Notes under the pieces: generated by a model
Told to the model about the DNA's origin: nothing
What the model saw: the letters and a program-made list of their open reading frames with translations, nothing else
The model's database searches: none
Shown: positions 53,466 to 64,000 of the stretch, one piece after another
How the letters are laid out: each line of letters opens with the position of its first letter
Position numbering within the stretch: the stretch's first letter is position 1
Assembly (NCBI GenBank): GCA_021014325.1
Contig: CM037462.1
Span: forward strand, 434,001 to 498,000
Direction: 5' to 3'
Length of the DNA stretch: 64,000 nucleotides
From: Plazaster borealis
Taxonomy: Eukaryota > Echinodermata > Asteroidea > Forcipulatida > Labidiasteridae
Translations under genes and position numbers: made by a program

Positions 53466-54587
53466 AACATGAAAAAATGTGCGTTATAGGCCTACTACCA
53501 ACAAATAACTGAAATTTTTCAATATTTTAAATGTTATAGCTTAGAAAAATTTGATTGATTTTTAAAATCTGGAGCATGTTTTTCACAGTTTGGAGGAAAA
53601 TAAGGTAAAAGAACAATTTGATGCTTTAAAATCCTGTTTTGGTTGCAATTATCGGACTATAATGACAATTTTAAGCATTAAATTTGTATATGAAAAAACG
53701 CAGTTAAATATGAACCTGTTTGAGATTCTTACCTCATTTTTGAGGAAGGTGAAGGAGCCGCAAGATGTCAATGATTGGTACTATTTATTTATCAACACAA
53801 AATCGTTTTTGTAAATGAAATTTTACCGAAAATCATAGGAAATATGTAGTTTAGCCCAGACTTAACACTTCCATGCCCCATTTATAAATTTTTGATGTAT
53901 ATTTAATGAGTTGACGGCACGAAAATGAGTTGACGGCGAGTTGACGGCAAGTCGGCGAGTTGACGGCAAGTAGTAGGACCGGCCGCATGTGCGTAAAATA
54001 GGACTGAATTTTCAACACACTCTGTTGTTGGGCGAGAGCTACCTGACGATAAGATGCTCATGAAGATGAAGACGAAACCAAACCTAGCTTGAGCATGCAT
54101 ACAATAACTGTGTGTGATGTGTTTAGAGATAGTTCTATAAACACATCACCAAAACAACCTGGGTATCTTGCCGAATTTCGCTGGTACAGTATTTGTTGGA
54201 AGAAGTGCCACATTTCTGATATACAAGCGGGAGAACCAAGGCGGGAAAACGACTAATCACTGCAAAATAAAAATTAGTCCAGCATAAACTGTATTATAGT
54301 CAAAGACTCAGGACTATAGGCAAACTTAATCATTTTGACCAATTTATAAGCATGAATGACCAATTAATTTTTACAGTGAATAGCATGTGTATACAGTATT
54401 TTATTGTAATGATGGTAGGAAATACACGCGTAACAAGATTCATGTTTTTGCCACAAAGTGCTGTTAAATTTCTGCCCCTATCACGCCTTCAAGACACATT
54501 TGTTTGTTCAAACAACAGAAAGGCCCTTAATCTGCTTTTGTAATCATGAATAATATGAAGCTAAGTAGGACGTGTGTGACTGACAAT

Positions 54588-55533
54588 AGACACAATCGGC
54601 GACCGGCGTCACGTGAATTATAGTGGGTATACAATGTAAACAAACAGCGCGGTGTGTATGGAAAAACATGGCAGCATCCGAGTGCCACTGCTGGAAGGGG
54701 TCATGATTCATGTTGCATTTGTTGGTTGCAAGTTGCAACGCGATTTTAACTTTTCTAAATCCATCTGAAGTAATAAAATATTAATAATAATAATAACGTA
54801 AACTTACATAGCGCCAAAATCCGCCAAAAAAGACGGAAGTGTTGCCAGTTTTGCAATTTTCAAACGTTTTCGAAATGGTTTGGTAAAGCTCCGAAAAAAA
54901 GGTGGCACACAAACAATCCTGGAAGTTTTGTTTATAAAGGGAAGAGTGAAATCATACATGTAGCCGTGTTCAAGCAAATCAGAGGATGAGATCATCATGT
55001 AGCCACGAATTTTTGTTTATAATATTCGATATAGGCATCATATTTTATGAGGGATTTTTAGTGGACATGCAAAGAAAATAGTTAGTCAAGACCGGTTTAT
55101 ACGCACTCAAGGTGTTTAAAAGGCTTATAATTTGTTATGGTTTATATGAAGATTCTCCCCGTAACGAGTGAGAATCATATTAAAGTGAAAGCTTTAAAAA
55201 AAAAGTTTGATGCGACAAGTATAGTTCTTTTTAGAAAGGGGCGGGGGAAAGAGAAAAAACAGAGGGAGGGGCAAAGAAAAACCGCGGGAGGGCCGGGAGG
55301 GGCGGACGGAAAGGACAGACGGACCGAGGCACAAGCCAGAGGAGTGCCCAAGCACCGGCTCCGCCCAAACAGTCTAAAACAGAGCTTTTCTTCGATGTTT
55401 TCAAGCAACCTGCCGGAAAACTACGACAATCCCATTGAGCTCCCGGTGCTTAAACACTGCGCGCGAGGGTTTGTTATGATTCTGTACCCACTATACGTCA
55501 CGTGACCACCGCCAGCTGGAGTCGCCGATTGTG
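54588..55533. repeat. Inverted repeat arms bearing a CACGTGA motif
   Basis: GACACAATCGGCGAC with GTCACGTGA and TATAGTGGGTA at 54588-54629 are inverted at 55489-55533 (and again at 57579-57623 in the duplicated unit). The arms enclose about 860 bp without a recognisable gene. Confidence 0.7.
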
Positions 55534-58500
55534 TCTGTTATATCAGTTTACACCTGACTTTCCATATTTCACGCAACATTATAAGCTGATACCTGCAATA
55601 AAATTAGGCAAAGGTCGGCGGTAAAAATAAATGTTACTTGTGTATTTTCTGAGTAGACATTCAACAAAAATCCAGTTTTCAGGTGGACATGGTTTCCGGA
55701 ACTAGTTGCCTCTTCAGGAGAACATCTCTAGTATGGTCAAAGATTTGTTGTTGTTTCTTTCGAGCTTAAGGAACAATGACTTCAGCTAAAAGGAAATTCA
55801 TTCAGTAATTGGGTCATTTCATGCCAACTCACCTGATGGGTTGGCAGGCACCGGCTCAGATTTTGCTAGTTTAAAAATAATAACAATCCCCTAAATCGGT
55901 GCCATGAACACACACATAATTTTAGAATCCTACTCCGTAACATTTCTGAGATATGACCCCCTAAATATTAAGCCCCGCCCCTTAAAATTGATATTTTGTG
56001 TTTGGGGGCATTTTTAGAGGCCTATAACTACAAATGGACATAAGATATGTAGCTAAAAATTAATAAACAGGGTATCTGGTATGCAATCATCTAGAATCTA
56101 CTGTCAAAAGTAGCACTGGCCATTTGCATATCAAGGTACTAGGTCTTTAAAAAACTACATTTTAGCCTGCGGAATGACTTTTCGTCATTTTTTGAGACCC
56201 CCTATAATATAGTGCCTAGGTGAAATGTCTGATTACTATATAACATTTGGTTATAAAGTAGGTCTATTATTGTGTGACCTGATATAAGATTATACCAATC
56301 ACACCTTTGATGGGTATTTGGCAGGGGTCTGAATATGGGTCCACCTAAAAAAATTCCCTAAAACGCCTTTTCCAAGTGTTTTGTTGACAACTTAGGACAT
56401 TACTGACAGATTTACTAATTTTTCCCAATAATAATTTGTATCCAGTCTACTTGTGTGAGAAATAAAAAAATATGGTTTCTTAACTCCTTCAAGTAAAAAA
56501 GAAGAAGGTGAATATGCCTAAATTAAGGTTTTTAATGTGTATGCAATTTATACTGTTATGCACTGTGGTGATGTACCGCATGATTTCTCATTTAAAACTC
56601 CAAAATCACATCCAATGAGATTTAGCAAAATTTTAGACGGTGCCTGCCAAACTTTTCAAAATTTTAGGTGATTTGGCACTGAATGAACCAATTGTTAAAT
56701 TGATGATTATTATTTTGTTAATATCATTGTTATCAGGCTGAAATGTACATTTTCACTGAATTTGGAGTTGATTTTGTTTCCTTGGGCCCAGTTTACATAA
56801 TTAAAATATCGGTTTGATATTAACTTCATGCCGCATTTAGGATTATTGGTAACACTCACTTAGAACAACAGAAACAAACATATATAGTTGTGACCGAGGA
56901 GTATGTCTCCCAGCACCGGCGACGTGTGTTTACCCCGCACTCAAGTGGGCACCACCGTTTCGTAAAAACACCCCCTTAAAGATCATTAATCTAGAATGAA
57001 TACAAAGAGAGTTAATTTGCTTGATGTTTCCATTCATACAAACGGCAATGTCAATATTTTCCGAGTAAGGGATAGGCGCAAACCCCGCGAAAATCCGCTG
57101 TAACCCCCCCGGGAATTCCCAACCAGGCTCCATCAAGTTAATCATTAACGGTCCATGTACCGCCCCGCACACAGGTCAAGACCGGTTTATACGCACTCAA
57201 GGTGTTTAAAAGGCTTATAATTTGTTATGGTTTATATGAAGATTCTCCCCGTAACGAGTGAGAATCATATTAAAGTGAAAGCTTTAAAAAAAAAGTTTGA
57301 TGCGACAAGTATAGTTCTTTTTAGAAAGGGGCGGGGGAAAGAGAAAAAACAGAGGGAGGGGCAAAGAAAAACCGCGGGAGGGCCGGGAGGGGCGGACGGA
57401 AAGGACAGACGGACCGAGGCACAAGCCAGAGGAGTGCCCAAGCACCGGCTCCGCCCAAACAGTCTAAAACAGAGCTTTTCTTCGATGTTTTCAAGCAACC
57501 TGCCGGAAAACTACGACAATCCCATTGAGCTCCCGGTGCTTAAACACTGCGCGCGAGGGTTTGTTATGATTCTGTACCCACTATACGTCACGTGACCACC
57601 GCCAGCTGGAGTCGCCGATTGTGTCTGTTATATCAGTTTACACCTGACTTTCCATATTTCACGCAACATTATAAGCTGATACCTGCAATAAAATTAGGCA
57701 AAGGTCGGCGGTAAAAATAAATGTTACTTGTGTATTTTCTGAGTAGACATTCAACAAAAATCCAGTTTTCAGGTGGACATGGTTTCCGGAACTAGTTGCC
57801 TCTTCAGGAGAACATCTCTAGTATGGTCAAAGATTTGTTGTTGTTTCTTTCGAGCTTAAGGAACAATGACTTCAGCTAAAAGGAAATTCATTCAGTAATT
57901 GGGTCATTTCATGCCAACTCACCTGATGGGTTGGCAGGCACCGGCTCAGATTTTGCTAGTTTAAAAATAATAACAATCCCTAAATCGGTGCCATGAACAC
58001 ACACATAATTTTAGAATCCTACTCCGTAACATTTCTGAGATATGACCCCCTAAATATTAAGCCCCGCCCCTTAAAATTGATATTTTGTGTTTGGGGGCAT
58101 TTTTAGAGGCCTATAACTACAAATGGACATAAGATATGTAGCTAAAAATTAATAAACAGGGTATCTGGTATGCAATCATCTAGAATCTACTGTCAAAAGT
58201 AGCACTGGCCATTTGCATATCAAGGTACTAGGTCTTTAAAAAACTACATTTTAGCCTGCGGAATGACTTTTCGTCATTTTTTGAGACCCCCTATAATATA
58301 GTGCCTAGGTGAAATGTCTGATTACTATATAACATTTGGTTATAAAGTAGGTCTATTATTGTGTGACCTGATATAAGATTATACCAATCACACCTTTGAT
58401 GGGTATTTGGCAGGGGTCTGAATATGGGTCCACCTAAAAAAATTCCCTAAAACGCCTTTTCCAAGTGTTTTGTTGACAACTTAGGACATTACTGACAGAT

Positions 58501-59263
58501 TTACTAATTTTTCCCAATAATAATTTGTATCCAGTCTACTTGTGTGAGAAATAAAAAAATATGGTTTCTTAACTCCTTCAAGTAAAAAAGAAGAAGGTGA
58601 ATATGCCTAAATTAAGGTTTTTAATGTGTATGCAATTTATACTGTTATGCACTGTGGTGATGTACCGCATGATTTCTCATTTAAAACTCCAAAATCACAT
58701 CCAATGAGATTTAGCAAAATTTTAGACGGTGCCTGCCAAACTTTTCAAAATTTTAGGTGATTTGGCACTGAATGAACCAATTGTTAAATTGATGATTATT
58801 ATTTTGTTAATATCATTGTTATCAGGCTGAAATGTACATTTTCACTGAATTTGGAGTTGATTTTGTTTCCTTGGGCCCAGTTTACATAATTAAAATATCG
58901 GTTTGATATTAACTTCATGCCGCATTTAGGATTATTGGTAACACTCACTTAGAACAACAGAAACAAACATATATAGTTGTGACCGAGGAGTATGTCTCCC
59001 AGCACCGGCGACGTGTGTTTACCCCGCACTCAAGTGGGCACCACCGTTTCGTAAAAACACCCCCTTAAAGATCATTAATCTAGAATGAATACAAAGAGAG
59101 TTAATTTGCTTGATGTTTCCATTCATACAAACGGCAATGTCAATATTTTCCGAGTAAGGGATAGGCGCAAACCCCGCGAAAATCCGCTGTAACCCCCCCG
59201 GGAATTCCCAACCAGGCTCCATCAAGTTAATCATTAACGGTCCATGTACCGCCCCGCACACAG
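55085..59263. repeat. Nearly perfect 2.09-kb tandem duplication
   Basis: Copy 1 is 55085-57174 and copy 2 is 57175-59263. The only difference I find is one C in a short run (AATCCCC versus AATCCC near 55890/57980). Each copy includes a 122-codon frame (55137-55505; 57227-57595) with a basic low-complexity centre that I do not recognise as a gene. It is either a very recent duplication or an assembly artefact. Confidence 0.97.
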
Positions 59264-59309
59264 GTGCTGCATAATCATTACGTATGGTCATTATTCATCT
59301 CAACATTTA

Positions 59310-59590
59310 CGAAGTTTGCCACCCCCAGTCGTAAATATTGACTCAAAGTCATGAACATTGGCGCCAAAATTTTCAACAAAACTCATGACCAGTGCCCAAG
59401 TTCGTGAATATTGACGCCAATATTTACGACTTGGGCACAAGTCACGAATGGGTTTGCTTAGGTTTGGAACTTTGCGGTAATATTCACGACTTGGGCACAA
59501 GTCGTGAACTTGGTCATGAATATTGGCGTCAATTTACAACTTGGGTCACAAGTTGTGTTTTCTATCGGAAATATTGACGTCAATAGGTTT
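59310..59590. repeat. Cluster of short inverted repeats
   Basis: AAGTCGTGAA, GACTTGGGCACAAGTC and AATATTGACGTCAAT-type segments recur in both orientations; for example GTGCCCAAGTTCGTGAATAT is nearly complementary to the following ATATTTACGACTTGGGCAC. It looks like a decayed foldback element. Confidence 0.7.
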
Positions 59591-61031
59591 TTCCGGCCAT
59601 TTCCCTACTTTTCCCCCTTTTTATAACAAAAATAATTCATTCAATTTTGCGAGAATTTTAAATATGAGAACAAACTGAGGTATCTTGGTTCATTTTGGAG
59701 GGCATTCATTTTCTTGTTGGTTCATTCAAAACCTACATTTTGGCAAACCTCGTTTGTTTTTCAAAATTTAAAACTTAGCATGACAAACTAACTGGGTCAT
59801 TGGTTCATAAATGGTAAAAACAAAGGGTTCAGGAATTTTCTTTTTATGTGGGGTTTCCCTTACAAGGTATAATTCTATGGGGGGCATCTTTGAATGAAGA
59901 ACTGCATGCGTGATCTTTTGATTTTGATCTAAACTGATTGAGTGGCATACATGCCATACTTACAAAGTTTGAATGCAGAACATCAGCAAAGAAAGGGGAG
60001 TGTCGAGGATGGCTGAAAAGTGCAAAACACGCGTCTGGCAATGGGAATTGACTTGTGTGACACAATAATAGCATTTCAATGGGGTCTCAATTTTTTCTTT
60101 TTTGATTCGCTGATTGGTTTAACAGTGCAAATTACGCCAGTAAAATATGGCAGTCAGCGAGAGTTTAACATCTGAGAGGGAACAACCTCTATTTTAAAGC
60201 TCGAACCGGGGGGGGGGGGGCGGACACGATATTGCGCAACTCTTTCCCGATGCTGTGTGAACGTACCATTAAAAAAATAGGGGTGCTTAAATTTTACACT
60301 AACACGAATGGATTAAATTAGATAAAAGTAAGGCAGTATTTTACCAATTATATATGTATAGTTTATTTGTCAGGTTTTTGGAGTGGAATAAAATGCAAAT
60401 ATTTGACAAATATTTAGACAAGACTATTTTGAAAATGCATTCGTCCCTCCAACATCAGGCGCATGGCCAGACAACAGCACCATACCGTTAATCAATGTAT
60501 AATATTGCTTTGAACGAAAATTTCGACACCCCTAAAACAGTGTCACAAAACGCGACGGAAGTGAAACATTTGGCCATTCTACCTCTGAGATTTTTCAAGT
60601 TCTTGTTTAATATATAGTTTTCTAACATTGTGAAGTTTATAAAAAAAATCACCCATTCTACCCAATCGATTTTTATGATTTTCAAAGTGTAACGTTCGAA
60701 TTAAATAGTAACTTCCGTTATCGGTTTCATGTGTGGACCAGTCGGCGTCCGGAGTTTGTGTGTGTTGGTATGGTATACCGAGCAGTCAGGATAACACACA
60801 CAGGCTGCGTTTCCTGGTATGAAGCCTGGGACCAATCAGAGCGCTTTATTGCTGCGACCTGACTGCATGAATAGAGATTCGACTGCATGCATGTAAGACA
60901 TGCTCACGAATGAGACGATTATCAACGTTGATGGCGCCTTTTTCTTTTTCCGTGTCCGTCCCCCCCCCCTTCCCCCTGGCTCGAACAAAAATAATCGGCC
61001 AGAAGGTTACTGAGTTACGACAACGTTTAGG

Positions 61032-61327
61032 TACGAAAGCCCAATCGTGCCACTGAAGTATATATTATCAGCGGGAACTAATTCGTTATAACGAATTAAT
61101 AATCCGTTATTACGAATTAATAATTCGTTATAACGGATTTTTAATTCGTTATAACGGATTACTAATTCGTTATAACGGATTCGAATTAATAATTCGTTAT
61201 AACGGATTATTAATTCGTTATAACGGATTATTAATTCGTTATAACGGATTATTAATTCGTTATAACGGATTATTAATTCGTTATAACGGATTAGTTCCCG
61301 CTGATGTGGCACGATTGGGCTTTCGTA
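61032..61327. repeat. Foldback element with a central array of CGTTATAACG palindromes
   Basis: Arms TACGAAAGCCCAATCGTGCC (61032) and TCAGCGGGAACTAA (61068) are inverted at 61291-61327. The centre has about ten 21-bp units TTAATTCGTTATAACGGATTA, each itself palindromic. The left arm has 15 extra bases. Confidence 0.95.
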
Positions 61328-61560
61328 TTTAGGGACCACATTGTATAGTCTGTAATGAGCAAAAAAATGCCGGCCTCACGGTAAAAAAATACGAAACTGA
61401 CCATCTTTACACAGCATAGTACGAGACCTTGAAACACTAATCTAATCATATAGGAGCTGTTATGAAGATGATTAACCATTCTTCTTTTGGCACAAGAACG
61501 AAATTCATGCTTTGAGTAGAAGTTGAAATATGAAACTGGGGAAAGACACAAAAAAACAAA

Positions 61561-61574
61561 AAAGCAACAACATA

Positions 61575-61606
<32 letters not shown>

Positions 61607-61775
61607 CCAACAACAACATTTTCAACAGCAACAACAACAACAACAACAACAGCAGCAGCAACAGCAGCAGCAGCACCAGTAGCAGCACCAGCAGCAGCAG
61701 CAGCAGCAACAGCACCAGCAGCAGCAGCAGTAGCAACAACAACAACAACAACAGCAACAACATCAGCAACAGAGT
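61561..61775. repeat. CAA/CAG microsatellite
   Basis: A mixed (CAA)n and (CAG)n tract. The poly-Thr, poly-Ala and poly-Leu frames across it are artefacts. Confidence 0.95.
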
Positions 61776-61985
61776 GTTTTGCATCATTTCTGGAGATGAC
61801 TTCCGCCGATTTGAATTCGTTGTTTTTTTAGTTGCTTAATTTGTACACTTTCATATGAACGGGTCAGCTCAGGTTAACCCAGAGTGTTTTTTGTCTTCAT
61901 CTTTTTTATCCAGGAGTTATTTTTATAACTAAATAATGAAGCAAAATGAACATTTTTAATTTGCTTTAACTGATTTTGTTCAAAG

Positions 61986-62506
61986 GCTGGAACCCCTGGC
62001 AGTGAATCCGTGGATGGACCTCACCATGTCGTGAGTAGCTTTTCTATTCCCTCTGCCAGTATAGACTAAGCAAGTCTCGCGCGTGTCAAAAACGAGAAAA
62101 CGACTCGAACGAAGACTATATTGGTTAAACATTCGAAGGTCAAGGTAAATCCAATAATTCTCAGATGTGTTCAATTTGCAGTGACGTAGCACTGACGCAC
62201 ACATCGTGAGTATAATAATATTTTCATTTGCACAAAAAAAGCTAAAGCTTTCCAGAATAATGTTTAAAAAAACAAAAACAATAAATAAAATTATATTTTC
62301 AAAATTTGAATTAAAATAGCGAACCCATGTGTTACACTTTCTATTTAATTATTGATTTGCCTTTTGTTTTTTCTGATTAGGAACAACTCCGATTATGTTA
62401 AGTTCCGGTTGCTCCGAACACCGGTAGAACACCTGGCTATTCGTTACCATCGCATACTATCATCCACAAAATGGAAATTGAACTCTACTAACCTTTACAA
62501 ATTCAG
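61986..62506 (+). CDS. Second ST8Sia-like gene, exons 2 and 3; gene continues past the window
   Basis: Exon 2 (61986-62030, 45 bp) encodes LEPLAVNPWMDLTM. Exon 3 (62381-62506, 126 bp) encodes NNSDYVKFRLLRTPVEHLA and then SSTKWKLNS, ending phase 2 at CAG|gtatgt. Both match the 34655 and 35829 exons of the first gene in length class and phase. The catalytic exons are not in the window, so activity cannot be judged. That these exons belong with exon 1 at 45196 is inferred from phase and paralogy across a 16.5 kb intron. Confidence 0.8.
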
Positions 62507-64000
62507 GTATGTTCAGAAAGTCCAACTCTTTACATTAAATTTGTCAATAAATATTGTTATAGTATAAACACACCTATGGCAAGCCAAAGGGGAAACAATC
62601 AAAATATATTTGAACAACTGACACATGGTTCCGATGAGTGTCAATTCTTTTGATATTTCTTTCAGTACATCAAACTAGAACTGTAGGGTTTGTAGTTTTA
62701 CGAACACTAGGAGTTTTCGGGTTTCAGAAACTGAAAGTGTCACTAAACATGGAAAGTGTCAAATCTATTATAATGGTCATCAGCTTTTTAGTTGCGAACC
62801 ATACAAATGCAGAATGTAATTTCCACATGCACTTCCGGTTTGCACAGGAAACAATGTCAAACCAGGTCACCAAGATACGTAACACTAATATGGGAACTAT
62901 TGAAGTAATTTTAAGTGCAATTCACCAGGCAATAAGTTTTGAAATAGTGAACTGATAAACACCGGGTATATCGCTATTCCCTGACAGCTGTACACTATGG
63001 GGCAAGATGGGACAGTTAACCAGTTTTTGGATAATATTGAAATAAAATGTTACTTTCAACTGTTATGTGGGCTTTTTATACCAAAGGCTGTTTATATTTT
63101 CATCTTTTAATGAAATTTCAATGGTTTTTGACAGTTTTGAGATAGGCCTTCTCAAACTTTACTTTATACAAAACAATTTAGTGTTCCGTTTTCCCCATTA
63201 CTTGGGCATAATGGGACGCACTGTTTCAATGACATTCAAAGAACTATTAAAGTGTGAAACCGTCAGTCTTTAGTTCGACAAGTAAGTTATACAAAATTGT
63301 TTTTTAACACAATTTTAATATTCAACAATAGTTTACAACTTTGAAAATTGTCAAAACAAATGTTTTTACAGTTGTGTTCAAACCCGCACGTATATTCCGA
63401 CGCGTGAAAGTTTGGGACACCTACGTTATGTTTGCCGCCAGTCACCATGTAGAAAAGGAAAACGGTAAAAGGGTGACCTCAAAGACACAGACTGGATAAA
63501 GATGAAACTATTTTGCCAAAAAAGGGTTTTACAGAAATAGTTTGGTTTATGTTAAAACACATTTAATAAGCGATGTCCCTTCATATCCCGTGTCCCATCT
63601 TCCCCCGGTAGACCCCTAGTCGAGTTGTCAACAACTTGTATTTTGCTTGGCCTCAATATAGACTGTGCAAGTCTCGCGCATATTTGAACTTCCGGGACCA
63701 ATTGTGGTCCCAACCATACGGAGATTTACGTGGGCACGATTTTGTTTTGTCAATTATTTTAGTTTAACGTGGTATATGCCCGTGAAAAATACATATGTTG
63801 TTGGGAATGTAAAACTTAGTTATAAAAAAATATGAAAGTAAAATCATTTCAACAATATAACGAAGAAAACCCGATAAATAAACTTGACCTCAACTTCCGG
63901 TTGCTGCAAAAAATGAAGAATTTTGTGCTCACCTCCGATCACAAAAATTATGTAAACGCTTGTTTTAGATGAGCGATGATAATCGCCAGATACTGTAATC
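62507..64000. other. Intron 3 of the second sialyltransferase, to window end
   Basis: 62655-62955 aligns in part with intron 3 of the first gene (36540-36801). A short repeat with AAGTCTCGCGC occurs at about 62065 and 63665. No further sialyltransferase exon was found before the window end. Confidence 0.5.

Noticed and set aside
53590..53814. 75-codon frame starting MEENKVKEQFD
   Set aside because: AT-rich, no recognisable family, no partner exons; possibly part of the neighbouring dispersed repeat. Left uncalled.
55137..57595. Duplicated 122-codon frame (55137-55505 and 57227-57595)
   Set aside because: Low-complexity basic centre, no splice or homology support; its identity in both copies reflects the tandem duplication and not selection.
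61446..61831. Poly-Leu and poly-Thr/Ala frames
   Set aside because: Translation of a CAA/CAG microsatellite.

Overview
This is a piece of an animal genome, most likely an echinoderm or another marine deuterostome. Genes are split by GT-AG introns, intergenic DNA is AT-rich, and tRNA-derived SINEs, MITE-like elements, foldback elements, microsatellites and satellite-like arrays are dense. The phylum is inferred from the repeat style and gene content and is not proven by the sequence. Most open frames in the window are chance or repeat-driven; five loci look like real or once-real genes.

Layout. (1) 1541-20388, minus: a complete 10-exon TRIM23 orthologue (RING, B-boxes, coiled coil, C-terminal ARF domain; 577 residues by my splice model). 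Its 11.3 kb intron 7 carries a 5.4 kb array of about 200 copies of a 27-bp minisatellite. (2) 20389-21630: a shared head-to-head 5' region with two large palindromes. (3) 21637-27492, plus: a 7-coding-exon orthologue of the human gene C19orf44 (about 799 residues). (4) 28430-29510: about ten copies of a 110-bp tandem repeat, followed by two TIR elements. (5) 31509-41255, plus: an alpha-2,8-sialyltransferase-like (ST8Sia family) gene with 8 coding exons, whose exon 7 has a one-base frame break. (6) 45196 to beyond 64000, plus: a paralogous sialyltransferase gene, of which three 5' exons (45196-45443, 61986-62030, 62381-62506) lie in the window. Its roughly 16.5 kb first intron holds a candidate SAM-domain gene that appears broken (47624-50507), several foldback elements, two arrays rich in TTGGG/CCAAC, and a nearly perfect 2.09 kb tandem duplication (55085-59263).

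Functional picture. TRIM23 is a RING E3 ligase fused to an ARF-type GTPase. C19orf44 has no established function known to me. The two sialyltransferases are type II Golgi enzymes related by tandem duplication: exon phases, exon 1, exon 3 and parts of the introns still correspond. Nothing in the window suggests that these genes form one pathway. The most unusual content is structural: the minisatellite with its CTCF-like core in an intron, many long perfect hairpins (two of them in a bidirectional promoter), a ladder of decoy 3' splice sites, and a hammerhead-like motif in a duplicated intronic repeat.
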